The notes: generated by a model not told the origin, from the letters alone. A stretch of DNA of 64,000 nucleotides from Natronoarchaeum rubrum (GCF_024494695.1 NZ_JANHDP010000002.1:372001-436000), one strand, 5' to 3'. Shown: positions 33,442 through 43,279, counted from the stretch's first letter. Made by a program: numbers and translations.

Positions 33442-35025
33442 TTACTTGTCGGTCTTCAGCCGCCGGAGGATGTTCCCGTAGGCGGGGCGCGTGATGAACA
33501 CGCCGATCAGCACGCCGAGGATCGTGATGATGGCGAACCCGCGCAGTTCGCCCAGCGAGAGGATCGCCAGCGGACTCATCGCGATGATCGTCGTCGCGGC
33601 GGCCGCGCCGATCACCCAGAACGCCTTCCTGAACCGGCTGTCGAACACCCGGCCGGCACTGACGTCCCCCTCGTCTAACACCTCGTCGGCGATGATGATC
33701 AGGTCGTCCACCCCGGTCCCGACGACCGCGATGAACCCGGCGACGTGCGAGAGATCGATCGGCATCTTGATCGCCGCTGCGAAGCCGAGCAGGATCACCA
33801 CCTCCGAGAGCGCGGTGACCGACATCGGCGCGGCGACCCGCGGGTTACCGTACCGCAGGAACACCACGAGCACGACCGTTAGCACCGCGATGAGGCCGGT
33901 CAGCGCCGAGCTGGTCCGGAACTGCTGGGCCTGATCGGGCTCGATCTCGTCGCTGCTAGAGTCCTCGCCCAGATCCAGCGTCGCCGGCAGGCTACCCTGC
34001 TGGATGCTGGTGCGGATCTCCTGGGCGCTCTGGCGGTCTCCCGTGGTGATGTCGAATGTCGGCTGTCGCGCGAACTGGTCGTTTACCATCAACTGTCCGA
34101 GACTCTGGGTATCCATCCCGAGTCCGGTGACGGTCTCGTTGTCGTAGTTCACGAGCTGACAGTACCCCCATTGGCTGGGATCTCTCTGCTCCGAGTAGAC
34201 GCACTGCCCGTTGGTCGCGATCCCTGTCTCGACCATCAGGTCCGAGTACCCCGGTGCGGCTTCCTGCGTGAGCGTCACGGAGAACCGGTAGCCGTCACGC
34301 CCCTCCATCTGTTCTATCTGGCCGGTATCCGTGATGTCGTCCGACCGCAGTGCGACCTGCTGTTCGTAGCCGGTCCCGTTACCGCTCGCGTTGTCGGTCG
34401 GGTAGTGGGCGACGACCTCCACGACGCCGCGGTTCTGGATGACGTCCCGGAGCTCGCCGAGCTCGACGTTTCGCCCGGGCGCCTCGATCTCGAGGTACCA
34501 CTCGCTGCCGACCTGCACCTCGCTCACCGTCGCGCCGGTGAACCCGGTGTTCTGGACGCGGGTTTCGAGGACCTCGACCATCGTGTCGCGGGTCTCGGCG
34601 GTGACGCCGCTCCGTATCGTGACGTCCTCGCTCGCGTGCCCGGTCTCCTCCAAGGCCGCCTCCAGTTCGGCGTCGGTGACGTTGCCGCTGAACACCTCGA
34701 CGGTGTTGCCGTCGGCGCTGGCCGCCACCCGCGGCTGGTCGAGCCCGAGTTGGTTCGCCACCGCGGCGGCGATCTCGCCCTGTTCGTTCTGGGCGACGTC
34801 GACGTTCTCGGCGGTGACGCCGTCGACGGGTGCCCGGATCCGGGCGCCGCCGCCGAGTTCGATGCCGTACTTCAGATTCGTCGGCGTATCCGCCGCCGTC
34901 TGGTTCCCGCCGATGTCGTCGCCCAGGCCCGCGCCGGGGACGAACAGGAAGAAACACGCCAGCGCGATCAGCGCGACGAGGATCGAGATCCGGAGGTTGT
35001 TCCGGACGAGTTCGATCGGCTTCAT
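33442..35025 (-). CDS. secD: Protein translocase subunit SecD
   Basis: This 527-residue membrane protein assists Sec-dependent export. It has an N-terminal membrane segment (ISILVALIALACFFLFVPGA), a large extracytoplasmic region starting YGIELGGGARIRAPVDG, and a block of five hydrophobic segments in the C-terminal third (SSALTGLIAVLTVVLVVFLR, then VAGFIAVVGTGVDDLIIIAD). The length fits archaeal SecD. Its ATG at 35025 overlaps the secF stop (ATGA), so the two subunits are translationally coupled. Confidence 0.95.
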   Translation of the reverse strand: MKPIELVRNNLRISILVALIALACFFLFVPGAGLGDDIGGNQTAADTPTNLKYGIELGGGARIRAPVDGVTAENVDVAQNEQGEIAAAVANQLGLDQPRVAASADGNTVEVFSGNVTDAELEAALEETGHASEDVTIRSGVTAETRDTMVEVLETRVQNTGFTGATVSEVQVGSEWYLEIEAPGRNVELGELRDVIQNRGVVEVVAHYPTDNASGNGTGYEQQVALRSDDITDTGQIEQMEGRDGYRFSVTLTQEAAPGYSDLMVETGIATNGQCVYSEQRDPSQWGYCQLVNYDNETVTGLGMDTQSLGQLMVNDQFARQPTFDITTGDRQSAQEIRTSIQQGSLPATLDLGEDSSSDEIEPDQAQQFRTSSALTGLIAVLTVVLVVFLRYGNPRVAAPMSVTALSEVVILLGFAAAIKMPIDLSHVAGFIAVVGTGVDDLIIIADEVLDEGDVSAGRVFDSRFRKAFWVIGAAAATTIIAMSPLAILSLGELRGFAIITILGVLIGVFITRPAYGNILRRLKTDK

Positions 35026-35909
35026 CGCGCCACCCCCTCGAACTTGTACCAGCGAAGCAGACTGAGGTTGAGCATGTAGGTGTTCATCAGGTCAGCCGCG
35101 AGCCCGACGACCAGCACGAGGCCGATGTCCGAGAGCAGCCCGATGCCGAAGAACGTCGCCACGATCGTCATCACCGCCATCGCGGCCATCGAGGTGACGG
35201 TCATCGTCACGCCGGTTTTCATCGCGCGGTAGGTGCTCTCGTAGAAGCCGCCGCGTCGCCGGAGGATGTGGTTGTTCAGCAGGATGTCCGAGTCGACGCT
35301 ATACCCGATCAACATCAGCAGGGCGGCGACGGTCCCCAGCGACAGCGGGATGCCCGCGAGGTTCATCACCGCCAGCGGGATCATCACGTCGCTGAACGCC
35401 GAGATCACGATCGCGATGCTCGGGACGAACGTCCGGAACAGGATGAACGCGATGACGCTCATCCCGAGGAACGCGATGACCAGCCCCCAGAGCGCGAGCG
35501 TCTTGTTCTCCTGCCCGAACGTGGGCGGGATCGAGCTCTCCTGGCTGACCACCTCGCCGTCCTCGGCGTCGGGGACTGGTTCGAGGTTCTCGTTGGCCTG
35601 CTGAGCCAGCGCCTCCGAGTCGCTGCTCGAGAACTGGACGAGATAGGTGTTGGACTCGCCGCCCACCGTCGAGATCGACTCGACGTTCTCGTCGAACGCT
35701 TGACTGATCTCGTCGGGGCCGTCCGTGGTCTGGATCCGGAGCTCCGTCCCGCCCACGAAGTCGAGCCCGAGCGTGGCCGGTGCGCCGGTGACGATCCACC
35801 AGCCGGCGATCACCACCAGCGCGACCGCCAGCACCGCGAGAGGGACCGCCGCGAGCTGACGGTTCGTGTACCGGTCGTAGTCGATTTCCGGTACATCGAA
35901 CTGAATCAT
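35022..35909 (-). CDS. secF: Protein translocase subunit SecF
   Basis: This 295-residue partner of SecD starts at ATG 35909; in-frame sequence upstream is not protein-like. The N-terminal segment is followed by LGLDFVGGTELRIQTTDG, the SecF signature DFxGGT. The C-terminal half contains SVIAFILFRTFVPSIAIVIS and the helix IGYSVDSDILLNNHILRRRG, which matches the conserved motif GYSVxDTxV. It is the first gene of the secFD unit. A TATA-like GGCTTATTC on the minus strand near 35937-35945 gives a leaderless spacing. Confidence 0.95.
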   Translation of the reverse strand: MIQFDVPEIDYDRYTNRQLAAVPLAVLAVALVVIAGWWIVTGAPATLGLDFVGGTELRIQTTDGPDEISQAFDENVESISTVGGESNTYLVQFSSSDSEALAQQANENLEPVPDAEDGEVVSQESSIPPTFGQENKTLALWGLVIAFLGMSVIAFILFRTFVPSIAIVISAFSDVMIPLAVMNLAGIPLSLGTVAALLMLIGYSVDSDILLNNHILRRRGGFYESTYRAMKTGVTMTVTSMAAMAVMTIVATFFGIGLLSDIGLVLVVGLAADLMNTYMLNLSLLRWYKFEGVAR

Positions 35910-36028
35910 ATGGCGGCACGTCGGTCGGGATTCCGAATAAGCCTTCTTATCTCGCCGAGCGCCGGCGCCTCCCGATGCGACGGTCTGTCCCCCTCCAGTA
36001 CCGCGGTTCGAAGCGATCCTCCGAACAC

Positions 36029-36041
36029 GAGAATCGTTCTC
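36029..36041. promoter_or_regulatory. Inverted repeat between secF and coxB
   Basis: GAGAA-TCG-TTCTC is a perfect inverted repeat with five-base arms in the divergent region between secF and the oxidase genes. It lies about 120 bases from the secF start and 75-90 bases from coxB. It may be a regulator site for either unit. Confidence 0.3.
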
Positions 36042-36117
36042 AATGACATCCGTTATCGTGAGTAGAGTTACCGATCCCCGCAACAGATAAGTGAGATCCA
36101 TGTGAATTTTGAGTAAT

Positions 36118-36996
36118 GTGCTCGTGAGTAGCCCAGCTACGCTGTTCGTTCCCCTGCAGTTCGCCGGCCAGTCCCGCGCCGAGATCTTCCAGTCCATCTT
36201 CACGGTGTTTCTGGCGCTGGGGACGCTCGTCGGCGTCGTCGTGATCGGCTACACGCTGTACAACGCCTACCGCAACCGCGCCGAGGGCGTCGAACGCGAC
36301 GCCGAGGACGGGCTCGACGACCCCGCGGGCGCCGCGGCGTCGGAGAACCGAGCGCGCGTCGGCGATCTCCCCTCGGGCGGCGGCGGCGGCCGAAAGCTGT
36401 TTCTCTCCTTCGCGATCAGCGCGATCATCGTCGTCGGGCTGATCATCTGGACGTACTCGGCGCTGCTGTACGTCGAGGGGCAGCCCAACACCGCCGACGC
36501 CGAACAGATCAACGTCACCGGCGAGGACTTCACCTGGCAGTTCGAGTACGAGAACGGCGTCACGACGGTCAACGAGCTGCGCGTGCCGGCCAACGAGCGT
36601 GTAGTGCTCCGGGCGACCTCGGGCGACGTCTGGCACACCTTCGGCATCCCCGAAAAGCACGTCAAGACAGACGCCATCCCCGGCCAGACCTCGACGACGT
36701 GGTTCGACACGGGCGAGACCGGCGAGTATCGCGCCGAGTGCTTCGAGCTCTGTGGCACCGGCCACTCGGGCATGACGGCCGACGTGATCGTGATGGAACC
36801 CGACGCCTACGAGCGGTGGCTCGCGAACCAATCCGATGGCGACGAAGCGGCGTCGAACGAGAGCGACGGCGCGAACACGTCGGCGAACCGGCTCGACGCC
36901 GGGGACGCCGCGGCGTCCGGGCCAACCCACAGCGATGTCGCGGCGACCGAATTGACACCGCCGATCGCCGCACGCGACCGAGGTGAGAGCCGATGA
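36118..36996 (+). CDS. coxB: Haem-copper oxidase subunit II with CuA site
   Basis: The GTG at 36118 (about 292 residues) is preferred because an AGATAAGT TATA-like element lies about 30 bases upstream, but TTG at 36109 or GTG at 36124 are possible. Two membrane segments (IFTVFLALGTLVGVVVIGYT and FAISAIIVVGLIIWTYSALL) precede a cupredoxin domain. CuA ligands are visible: the His in GDVWHTFGI, the Cys pair and His/Met in ECFELCGTGHSGM. It takes electrons from a blue copper protein or cytochrome and passes them to subunit I. A hydrophilic Asp/Ala-rich tail of about 70 residues follows. Its stop overlaps the next start (ATGA). Confidence 0.92.
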   Translation: MLVSSPATLFVPLQFAGQSRAEIFQSIFTVFLALGTLVGVVVIGYTLYNAYRNRAEGVERDAEDGLDDPAGAAASENRARVGDLPSGGGGGRKLFLSFAISAIIVVGLIIWTYSALLYVEGQPNTADAEQINVTGEDFTWQFEYENGVTTVNELRVPANERVVLRATSGDVWHTFGIPEKHVKTDAIPGQTSTTWFDTGETGEYRAECFELCGTGHSGMTADVIVMEPDAYERWLANQSDGDEAASNESDGANTSANRLDAGDAAASGPTHSDVAATELTPPIAARDRGESR

Positions 36997-39515
36997 GCAC
37001 CGAAGACTCCCACGACCATCACCTCCCGCCGATGTCGTCGGTCAGGCGCTGGCTCGTCACGACGAATCACAAGGACGTCGGGATCCTCTACATCGTGACC
37101 TCGCTGTTCTTCCTGGTGGCCGGCGGGATCCTCGCGCTGCTCTTTCGAGTTCAACTCTGGTCGCCCGGCGCGTCGATCCTCTCGGCGTCGGCGTACAACC
37201 AGGCCGTCACGGTCCACGGGTTGGTGATGGTGTTCTGGTTCCTCTCGCCGTTCGCGTTCGGGTTCGCCAACTACGTCGTCCCCCTGCAGATCGGCGCGAA
37301 GGATCTGGCGTTTCCCAGGCTGAACGCCCTGAGCTACTGGCTGTACCTGTTCTCGGGGCTCCTCGTCCTCGCCTCGTTCTTCCAGGGCGGGGCGTTCCAG
37401 GGCGGCTGGACGATGTACGCGCCGCTGAACGTCGAGATGGCCGAGGCGACCGGCGGGCAGCTCCCGATGTTCACGCCCTCGGTCGGCGGCACGATGACGA
37501 TTCTGGCGCTGACGCTTTTTGTCATCTCGGTCACCGTCGGCACGATCAACTTCCTCGTGACGATCCACCGCGGGCGTGCGGAGGGGATGGGGCTGTGGCA
37601 GCTCCCGATGTTCTCGTGGTCGATCCTGCTGACCGTCTGGATGATGCTGTTCGCGTTCGCGGCGCTGCTGGCCGCGCTGGTGGTCCTGCTGTCGGACCGG
37701 ATCGTCGGCACGACCTACCTCGCCGCGACGGGCTCTGGCGGCTCCTTGCTGTGGGCCCACATCTTCTGGTTCTTCGGCCACCCGGAGGTGTACATCGTCT
37801 TCTTCCCGGCGCTGGGCGTGATGTTCGAGGCGTTCCAGTCCTTCTGCGGGCGTCGGCTCGTCGGGCGCAAGTGGGTGATCCTCGCGATGATCCTCGTGGC
37901 GGTCCAGAGCTTCCTCGTCTGGATGCACCACATGTTCCTGACGACGATCAACTTGGAGATCAAGACGCTGATGATGGCCTCGACGATCGGGATCTCGCTA
38001 CCCTTCGACCTGATGGTGTTCTCGATGATCTACACGATGGCGAAGGGGAAGATCCGCTTCACGACGCCGTTCCTGTTCTCGCTGGGCGCGCTGATCCTGT
38101 TTATCATCGGCGGGATCACCGGCGTCTTCCTCGGCGCGATCGTGCTCGACTACGAGTTCCGGGGCACCTACTGGGTGGTCGCGCACTTCCACTACGTGAT
38201 GGTCGCGGGCGTGACGGCGTTGATCGGCGGACTCTACTACTGGTTCCCGAAGATGACGGGGAAGATGTACGACGAGCGCCTCGGAAAGCTCCACTTCGCG
38301 CTGTACTTCGTCGGGTTCAACCTGCTGTACTTCCCGATGTTCGCCGCCTGGGAGACGCCTCGGCGCGTGTTCGAGTACGCCACCGGCCTGACGCCGTGGC
38401 ACCAACTCGCGACGATCGGCGGATTCGTCCTCGGCGGGTCGTTCCTCGTGATGTTCTACAACCTCTACCACAGTTTCCTCTCGGGCGATCCCGCGGGCGA
38501 GAACCCCTGGACGCACGCCCGGACGACCGAGTGGGCGATCCCCTCGCCGCCGCCCCTGGAGAACTGGACCGGGCGCGTCTCCTTTGCCGACGGCGGGCTC
38601 TCGTTCGTCGACGACGAGGACCGGGCCGCCGCTGACGGTGGGATGTCTGACGCCGCCGATCGCTCTGCAGACGGCGGCACCGCGGTCGGCCGCCCGGCCG
38701 TCCCGACCGGCGCGACCGCGGCGCCGACGTCGACCGAGACCGCCCACGGCGACGAGCCCGACCACGCCAGCATCTGGCCGCTCGGCGTCGGCGTCGGGCT
38801 GTTCTTCCTGTTCGCCGGACTGTCAGCGTTCCGGCAGGGCGAACTCGTTCAGAACGTCTATCTCGCGCCGCTGGCGGTCGGGCTCGGGGTCACCCTCTAC
38901 AGCTCGTATCAGTTCGGGATGGAGAGCTTCCACGCGCCCGAGCCGGCGATCGCCGAACGCTGGCCGTTCGACGGCGTCGAGAAGGGGAAGCTCGGCGTCT
39001 GGTTCTTCCTCGCCTCGGACGTGGTCGTGTTCGGCGCGCTCATCGGCGCGTACCTGTTCATCCGGGTCAACTTCGGCTGGGCCGACTGGCACAACGTGCC
39101 GCCGGACGCCCTGCCCGGGCTGGTGAACACGCTCGTGTTGCTGACCAGCAGCTTCACCGTCGTCCTCGCGATGGTGTACGCCGAGCGCGGAAGCAAGCGC
39201 GGACTGGTCGGCAGCCTCGTCGCCACCGTCCTACTCGGGCTAGCGTTCCTCGGCATCAAGGCCTGGGAGTGGTCCCACGAGTTCGCCATCGGCGTCTACC
39301 CGTGGTCGGGCATCGAGGAGTCGGTGTACTACCTCACGACGGGGATGCACGGGCTCCACGTGATCCTGGGGATGCTCGTCGCGCTGTTCATGATCTACCG
39401 CGCCAGCAACGGGGCGTATCTCGGCGACGACGAGCCGGTCGAGTACTTCGGGCTGTACTGGCACTTCGTCGACATCGTGTGGGTGTTGCTGTTCCCGCTG
39501 TTCTACCTGCTGTAA
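36993..39515 (+). CDS. coxAC: Haem-copper oxidase, fused subunits I and III
   Basis: At 840 residues this joins the catalytic subunit I (about 1-535) to subunit III (about 590-840) through an Ala/Thr/Asp-rich linker. Subunit I has the low-spin haem ligand His75, the CuB ligands His263 and His312/313, the HPEVY motif with Glu265 and Tyr267 (type A1 oxidase), and the haem ligands in VAHFHYV (His398, His400). Subunit III has KLGVWFFLASDVVVFGALIG and the conserved GMHGLHVILG. It reduces oxygen to water and pumps protons in the membrane. I/III fusions are known in haloarchaea and some bacteria. Confidence 0.95.
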   Translation: MSTEDSHDHHLPPMSSVRRWLVTTNHKDVGILYIVTSLFFLVAGGILALLFRVQLWSPGASILSASAYNQAVTVHGLVMVFWFLSPFAFGFANYVVPLQIGAKDLAFPRLNALSYWLYLFSGLLVLASFFQGGAFQGGWTMYAPLNVEMAEATGGQLPMFTPSVGGTMTILALTLFVISVTVGTINFLVTIHRGRAEGMGLWQLPMFSWSILLTVWMMLFAFAALLAALVVLLSDRIVGTTYLAATGSGGSLLWAHIFWFFGHPEVYIVFFPALGVMFEAFQSFCGRRLVGRKWVILAMILVAVQSFLVWMHHMFLTTINLEIKTLMMASTIGISLPFDLMVFSMIYTMAKGKIRFTTPFLFSLGALILFIIGGITGVFLGAIVLDYEFRGTYWVVAHFHYVMVAGVTALIGGLYYWFPKMTGKMYDERLGKLHFALYFVGFNLLYFPMFAAWETPRRVFEYATGLTPWHQLATIGGFVLGGSFLVMFYNLYHSFLSGDPAGENPWTHARTTEWAIPSPPPLENWTGRVSFADGGLSFVDDEDRAAADGGMSDAADRSADGGTAVGRPAVPTGATAAPTSTETAHGDEPDHASIWPLGVGVGLFFLFAGLSAFRQGELVQNVYLAPLAVGLGVTLYSSYQFGMESFHAPEPAIAERWPFDGVEKGKLGVWFFLASDVVVFGALIGAYLFIRVNFGWADWHNVPPDALPGLVNTLVLLTSSFTVVLAMVYAERGSKRGLVGSLVATVLLGLAFLGIKAWEWSHEFAIGVYPWSGIEESVYYLTTGMHGLHVILGMLVALFMIYRASNGAYLGDDEPVEYFGLYWHFVDIVWVLLFPLFYLL

Positions 39516-39596
39516 GGTGATTTTCCCGCCTCACATCGCCGTCTCACGATCGGTCGTGGCCGAAAGCTTATGCCGCGTCTCCGAGTCGACGGGCGC

Positions 39597-40154
39597 ATGC
39601 CCGGTCCCAGAATCGCGAGTGGTGAACGGGTCACGCTCCGGACGCTCGAACGCGACGACCTTCGGTTCCTCCAGCGGGCGTTCGCCAACCCCGAACTCCG
39701 GTACCCGGTCGGGACGCAGCTCAAGACCGAGGATCAACTCGAAGACTGGCACGAGGACGAGAGCAAAGACGAGTTTCTCGTCTGTCTGGACGACGCCGGC
39801 CCCGGGCGTCCCGACGAGGACGCCGACGTCCGGCCCATCGGTGCGATCACCGCCGAGGATATGGATTGGCGTCGCCCCGAACTCGCCTACTGGCTCGTCC
39901 CCGAGGTCCACGGCGAGGGCTACGGCGCGGAGGCGCTCTCGCTGGTCGTCGACTATCTGTTCCGCACCTACGATGCGCCCGCCGTCGGCGCGGGCGTGTT
40001 CGCGTTCAACGACGCATCGCGAGGGCTACTGGAGTCGCTGGGGTTCGAGGAAGAAGGGCGCGTTCGGAAGGATCGATTTATCGATGGAGCGTACCGCGAT
40101 CGGATCGTCTACGGACTGCTCCGTGAGGACTGGCGCGACGCGGAGCGTTCGTAG
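39597..40154 (+). CDS. GNAT-family N-acetyltransferase
   Basis: This 185-residue protein belongs to the RimJ/RimL-like acetyltransferases. GERVTLRTLERDDLRFLQRA opens the domain, YWLVPEVHGEGYGAEALSLV contains the acetyl-CoA-binding Q/RxxGxG/A-type loop (here HGEGYG), and NDASRGLLESLGFEEEGRVR is the typical last helix-strand. The second in-frame ATG (39597) is preferred since homology starts right after it; ATG at 39570 adds nine residues. The acceptor substrate is unknown. It sits downstream of coxAC. Confidence 0.85.
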   Translation: MPGPRIASGERVTLRTLERDDLRFLQRAFANPELRYPVGTQLKTEDQLEDWHEDESKDEFLVCLDDAGPGRPDEDADVRPIGAITAEDMDWRRPELAYWLVPEVHGEGYGAEALSLVVDYLFRTYDAPAVGAGVFAFNDASRGLLESLGFEEEGRVRKDRFIDGAYRDRIVYGLLREDWRDAERS

Positions 40155-40171
40155 CACGACGCCGCTGCGCC

Positions 40172-40555
40172 TCACGCCCAGACGAACCCGTACAGGTACG
40201 TGAACACGAAGTAGGTGACCAGCAGCGTCACGACGACCTTGACGTGGAACGTGAAGAGGTCGTGGTTCTCCTCGTCGTAGATCGCCTCGTAGCGCTCGCG
40301 CTCGGCGTCGCTGCACGCGTCGGGATGGACCTCGCCGAGGTGGAGTGCGTACAGGCGCTCGTTCTTGAATGGCCGCTCGCAGTGGCGACACCGCGCCGCG
40401 GGCTGTTCGCCCTCGGGCACCGCGACGTTCGGGCCGGGCGTCGACGCGGCCGTAGCGGCGTCGGCGGTCGCAGGCGTAGCGGCGTCGGCGGTCGCGGGCG
40501 CTGCGTCGCCGTCGTGCGACGCGGACGCGGCGGCGTCGTTCGTCGGTGTCGCCAT
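40172..40555 (-). CDS. C2H2 zinc-finger protein with C-terminal membrane segment
   Basis: This 127-residue protein starts with an Ala/Thr-rich low-complexity region, then has one C2H2-type finger (CRHCERPFKNERLYALHLGE followed by VHPD), an acidic helix and a final hydrophobic segment FHVKVVVTLLVTYFVFTYLY, which is a tail anchor. Such membrane-tethered fingers are found beside oxidase genes in haloarchaea, by my recollection. It may be an assembly or accessory factor for the oxidase; that is inference. Confidence 0.7.
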   Translation of the reverse strand: MATPTNDAAASASHDGDAAPATADAATPATADAATAASTPGPNVAVPEGEQPAARCRHCERPFKNERLYALHLGEVHPDACSDAERERYEAIYDEENHDLFTFHVKVVVTLLVTYFVFTYLYGFVWA

Positions 40556-40650
40556 GGCGTCGTCGATCGGTGTGTGATACGATCCCTCACCTCAAGAAAT
40601 TTGCTGCCACGTGACGCACGGGAACGGTCGGAATCGAACGCTGCCTCGCG

Positions 40651-42078
40651 CTATCCCTGCACGAACGGCGTCGCCCCCGTCGGCAGCGACAGCAGCCACA
40701 GCGACAGCATCGTGTAGGCGACCATCACCGCGATGAAGGGGATCTGGCTGCGGATCGCCTGCAGGCGGCCGGGGAACAGATCGAACGATGTCGCGTGGGC
40801 CGCCCAGACCGCCAGCACGTGGCCCGCGAGCACGAAGGCGATGTCGAGCGTTCCGAACCAGCCGGGCAGCACCAGCCGCGTGAACGCCGGCGGCGCGGGC
40901 GGCGAGAGCGGGTTCAGCAGCGCGGTCCACAGCGACGGCGTCTGCGAGACGAAGAAGGCGAAGTAGTGCGCGAGGTGGTACCCTCCGGCGATCGCCAAAA
41001 GCGAGGGGGCAAAGCGCAGCGCGAGAGAGCGCGCGGTGAGGTACGTCGTCGCGCGCTCGCGGGAGCGACGCGCCGCCAGCAGGTACGCGCCCAAGAATAG
41101 CGCGAAGCCGGCGAGCAGGAGGAGCAGGTACGCGACGACCGGCGGGAGGCCGACGCCGACCAGCGCGCGGACGACCGTCTCGCCCGGCGGCGTCACGACG
41201 AACCCGCTCAGCGTCAGCTCCCAGACCAGCAACACGACGAAGGCCACGTCCGAGAGGTCGGTGACCAGGTCGGCCTCGCGGAGCCGCGAGCCGGGCGCGC
41301 GCAGCGACCAGCCCTCGCTCGTGCGCTGGAGCGGCCCGACCGCGCCGTAGAACCGGAACCACGCCGAGACGGGGTCGGCGTTCCGAACCCAGGCGTCGGG
41401 CCCGACCGCGACGGCGCCCGTGATCGTGAACGCCGAGTAGCCCAGGACGGCCCACGCGAGCGTCGCGGGCGACTGGGTCAGCGGCGTCACGATCTCGACG
41501 TAGATCAGCGCCAGTAGGGCGGCGACGGCGGGCCAGCGCTTCCAGTCGGCGGGGTACTCGACGACGCCGTTCGGGAGCGCCGCGGCGACGCGACGCCACG
41601 GATCGAGCGCCGGCCAGGGGTTCCCGACGGCGTACGCGACCATCGTCAGCCCGGCGCGCGCGCCGACGAACACCACCAGCACCGCAAAGCTCGCGCTCCC
41701 GATCTGCGGGCCGGTGAAGCCGGTGTAGACGACCAGCGCCAGCACGAGCGCCGTTCCGGCCGCCCCCAGCCTGCCGAGCCACTCCCGGGCGGTCTCGGGT
41801 TCCGGAACGGTCAGCGACCAGGTGTGGATCTCCTCCAGGAGCGCCCGATCGGTCACCAGCATCGAGAGCATCCCCGAAGCCGCGATGACGGCCCCGCCGG
41901 TAAGCAGGAACAGCCACGTCGGCACCGTCACGGTGCCCGTGCCGCCCTGCAGGCCGCTGACGACGTTGCTCGCCGCCGCGACGTCGCTGCCGGCGGCGAC
42001 GCCGACCGTCAGCGCCAGCGCGGCCGTCAGCGCGCCGCGGCGTCCGCGCAGTGAGCCCGCTGTCATTCTCGTCTGCAT
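40651..42078 (-). CDS. Large polytopic membrane protein in the oxidase locus
   Basis: This 475-residue protein has around ten hydrophobic segments. The N-terminus resembles a signal or first membrane helix (ALTAALALTVGVAAGSDVAA). Notable conserved-looking features are the His-rich helix AGGYHLAHYFAFFVSQTPSL and GWFGTLDIAFVLAGHVLAVW near the C-terminus, where the His residues could bind haem or metal. No family is recognised. Its position between oxidase subunit genes suggests a role in respiration or cofactor insertion; this is inferred from context only. ATG at 42066 is an alternative start. Confidence 0.7.
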   Translation of the reverse strand: MQTRMTAGSLRGRRGALTAALALTVGVAAGSDVAAASNVVSGLQGGTGTVTVPTWLFLLTGGAVIAASGMLSMLVTDRALLEEIHTWSLTVPEPETAREWLGRLGAAGTALVLALVVYTGFTGPQIGSASFAVLVVFVGARAGLTMVAYAVGNPWPALDPWRRVAAALPNGVVEYPADWKRWPAVAALLALIYVEIVTPLTQSPATLAWAVLGYSAFTITGAVAVGPDAWVRNADPVSAWFRFYGAVGPLQRTSEGWSLRAPGSRLREADLVTDLSDVAFVVLLVWELTLSGFVVTPPGETVVRALVGVGLPPVVAYLLLLLAGFALFLGAYLLAARRSRERATTYLTARSLALRFAPSLLAIAGGYHLAHYFAFFVSQTPSLWTALLNPLSPPAPPAFTRLVLPGWFGTLDIAFVLAGHVLAVWAAHATSFDLFPGRLQAIRSQIPFIAVMVAYTMLSLWLLSLPTGATPFVQG

Positions 42079-42211
42079 CGTGCCGGCCGAGCATCATCAT
42101 CCTGTCGTCTGCTTCGCTCGGTCCGGCGGCACGGCGGCGGTCGGCACCGCAGTATCGTGCGTGTTATTCACAGGCGAATCTATAAGTTTCGGGCGACCCA
42201 GATCTACAGTG

Positions 42212-42478
42212 ATGGCGTCGCTCCGGACGTACTTCGCGATCTACGTCGTGCTGATGGCGCTGGCGATCTCGAAGTTCGCGTTCTTCGAGGTCGCCTTTCT
42301 GAGCTACGAACAGGCCATCGCCGCGACGTTCGTCGCCGCCGCGATCAAGATCAGTCTGATCGCGGGTTACTTCCAGCACCTGCGCGAGGAGCCCCGACCG
42401 ATCACGTACGTGATGCTCACCGGGCTGTTCATGGTGCTCCTGCTCGCGGGCGCGGCGACGTTCTCTGTCTGGGGCTAG
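42212..42478 (+). CDS. Cytochrome c oxidase subunit IV-like small membrane protein
   Basis: The ATG at 42212 encodes 88 residues with three hydrophobic segments: RTYFAIYVVLMALAISKFAF, AIAATFVAAAIKISLIAGYF and ITYVMLTGLFMVLLLAGAAT. The central AAAIKISLIAGYFQHLREE matches the prokaryotic subunit IV pattern (K-x-x-L-x-x-x-x-F-M-H-L), here with FQHL. It likely stabilises the aa3-type oxidase. A TATA-like TATAAGTTTC lies 22-31 bases upstream (42181-42190), giving a leaderless transcript. Confidence 0.82.
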   Translation: MASLRTYFAIYVVLMALAISKFAFFEVAFLSYEQAIAATFVAAAIKISLIAGYFQHLREEPRPITYVMLTGLFMVLLLAGAATFSVWG

Positions 42479-42491
42479 TTCTCCCGGTTCG

Positions 42492-43277
42492 TTACGAGAA
42501 CCGACCGCCGATAGCCGCGCCGATCGCCGGGCCCCAGTACAACCCGGCCGCCGACAGGAGGTACGACAGCGTCGCGATGTCCAGCGAGAACGCGTAGGCC
42601 GCGGTCGCGGCGCCGGTGCCGGCGACGCCCGCGACCAGCGCGGCGACGAGTGGGAGGCTACAGCTCGCGCAGGCAGCCAGCCCGAGCACCCCGGACAGCG
42701 CGGCGCCGCTGGCGTCGAGCACCGCGGCGTACACGAGGTACGACAGCGCGGCGTAGCCGATCACCACGAACGGGATCGCAGTCACGGTCAGCACCGCGCC
42801 GGAGTACTGGATCGTCGGCCCCCACCCGGGCGACGCCGCGATCACGCGGACGCCGCTCGCGCCGTGGCTCGCGGGGCCGACCACGCTTCCCAGCCGCGCG
42901 AGCGCCAGCAGGTACGCCGCGGCGACCGCGACTGCGACGAGTCTGCGGCGGCGGTTCGTCGGCGGCAGCGAGCGCGTCGCGACCGCCCACGCGCCGACGG
43001 TGATCCAGACGACCGGGTACCAGATGTACCGCAGACTGGTCGGCCGAGCGTTCGTCACCGCGAAGTAACCCGCGACCAGTACCGCCTGCGCGACGACCAG
43101 CGCCGTCGCGACCTGCACGTCCCGGCGCGCGAGCGTGGCCGCGAGGTGGCCGTCCGCGGTCGGCGCCGCTTCGACGCGGCCGCCGTCTGCTCGCCGTTCG
43201 TCCGGTGCTCGCTCGCCGTCGGCGTCCGGCCCGTCCTCGGGTCGTCCCCAGTCGCGGCGTCGGTCGTCGCCCGTCAC
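42492..43277 (-). CDS. Membrane protein of the oxidase locus with CASC motif
   Basis: With a GTG at 43277 it encodes 261 residues. A hydrophilic N-terminal segment of about 50 residues is followed by about seven hydrophobic segments. The segment LGLAACASCSLPLVAALVAG carries two Cys residues spaced CxxC within or near a membrane helix, a feature of thiol or metal transfer proteins. ARPTSLRYIWYPVVWITVGA is another conserved-looking block. No family can be assigned. It is two bases from the stop of the upstream membrane protein gene, so the two are co-transcribed. Confidence 0.65.
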   Translation of the reverse strand: MTGDDRRRDWGRPEDGPDADGERAPDERRADGGRVEAAPTADGHLAATLARRDVQVATALVVAQAVLVAGYFAVTNARPTSLRYIWYPVVWITVGAWAVATRSLPPTNRRRRLVAVAVAAAYLLALARLGSVVGPASHGASGVRVIAASPGWGPTIQYSGAVLTVTAIPFVVIGYAALSYLVYAAVLDASGAALSGVLGLAACASCSLPLVAALVAGVAGTGAATAAYAFSLDIATLSYLLSAAGLYWGPAIGAAIGGRFS

Positions 43278-43279
43278 GG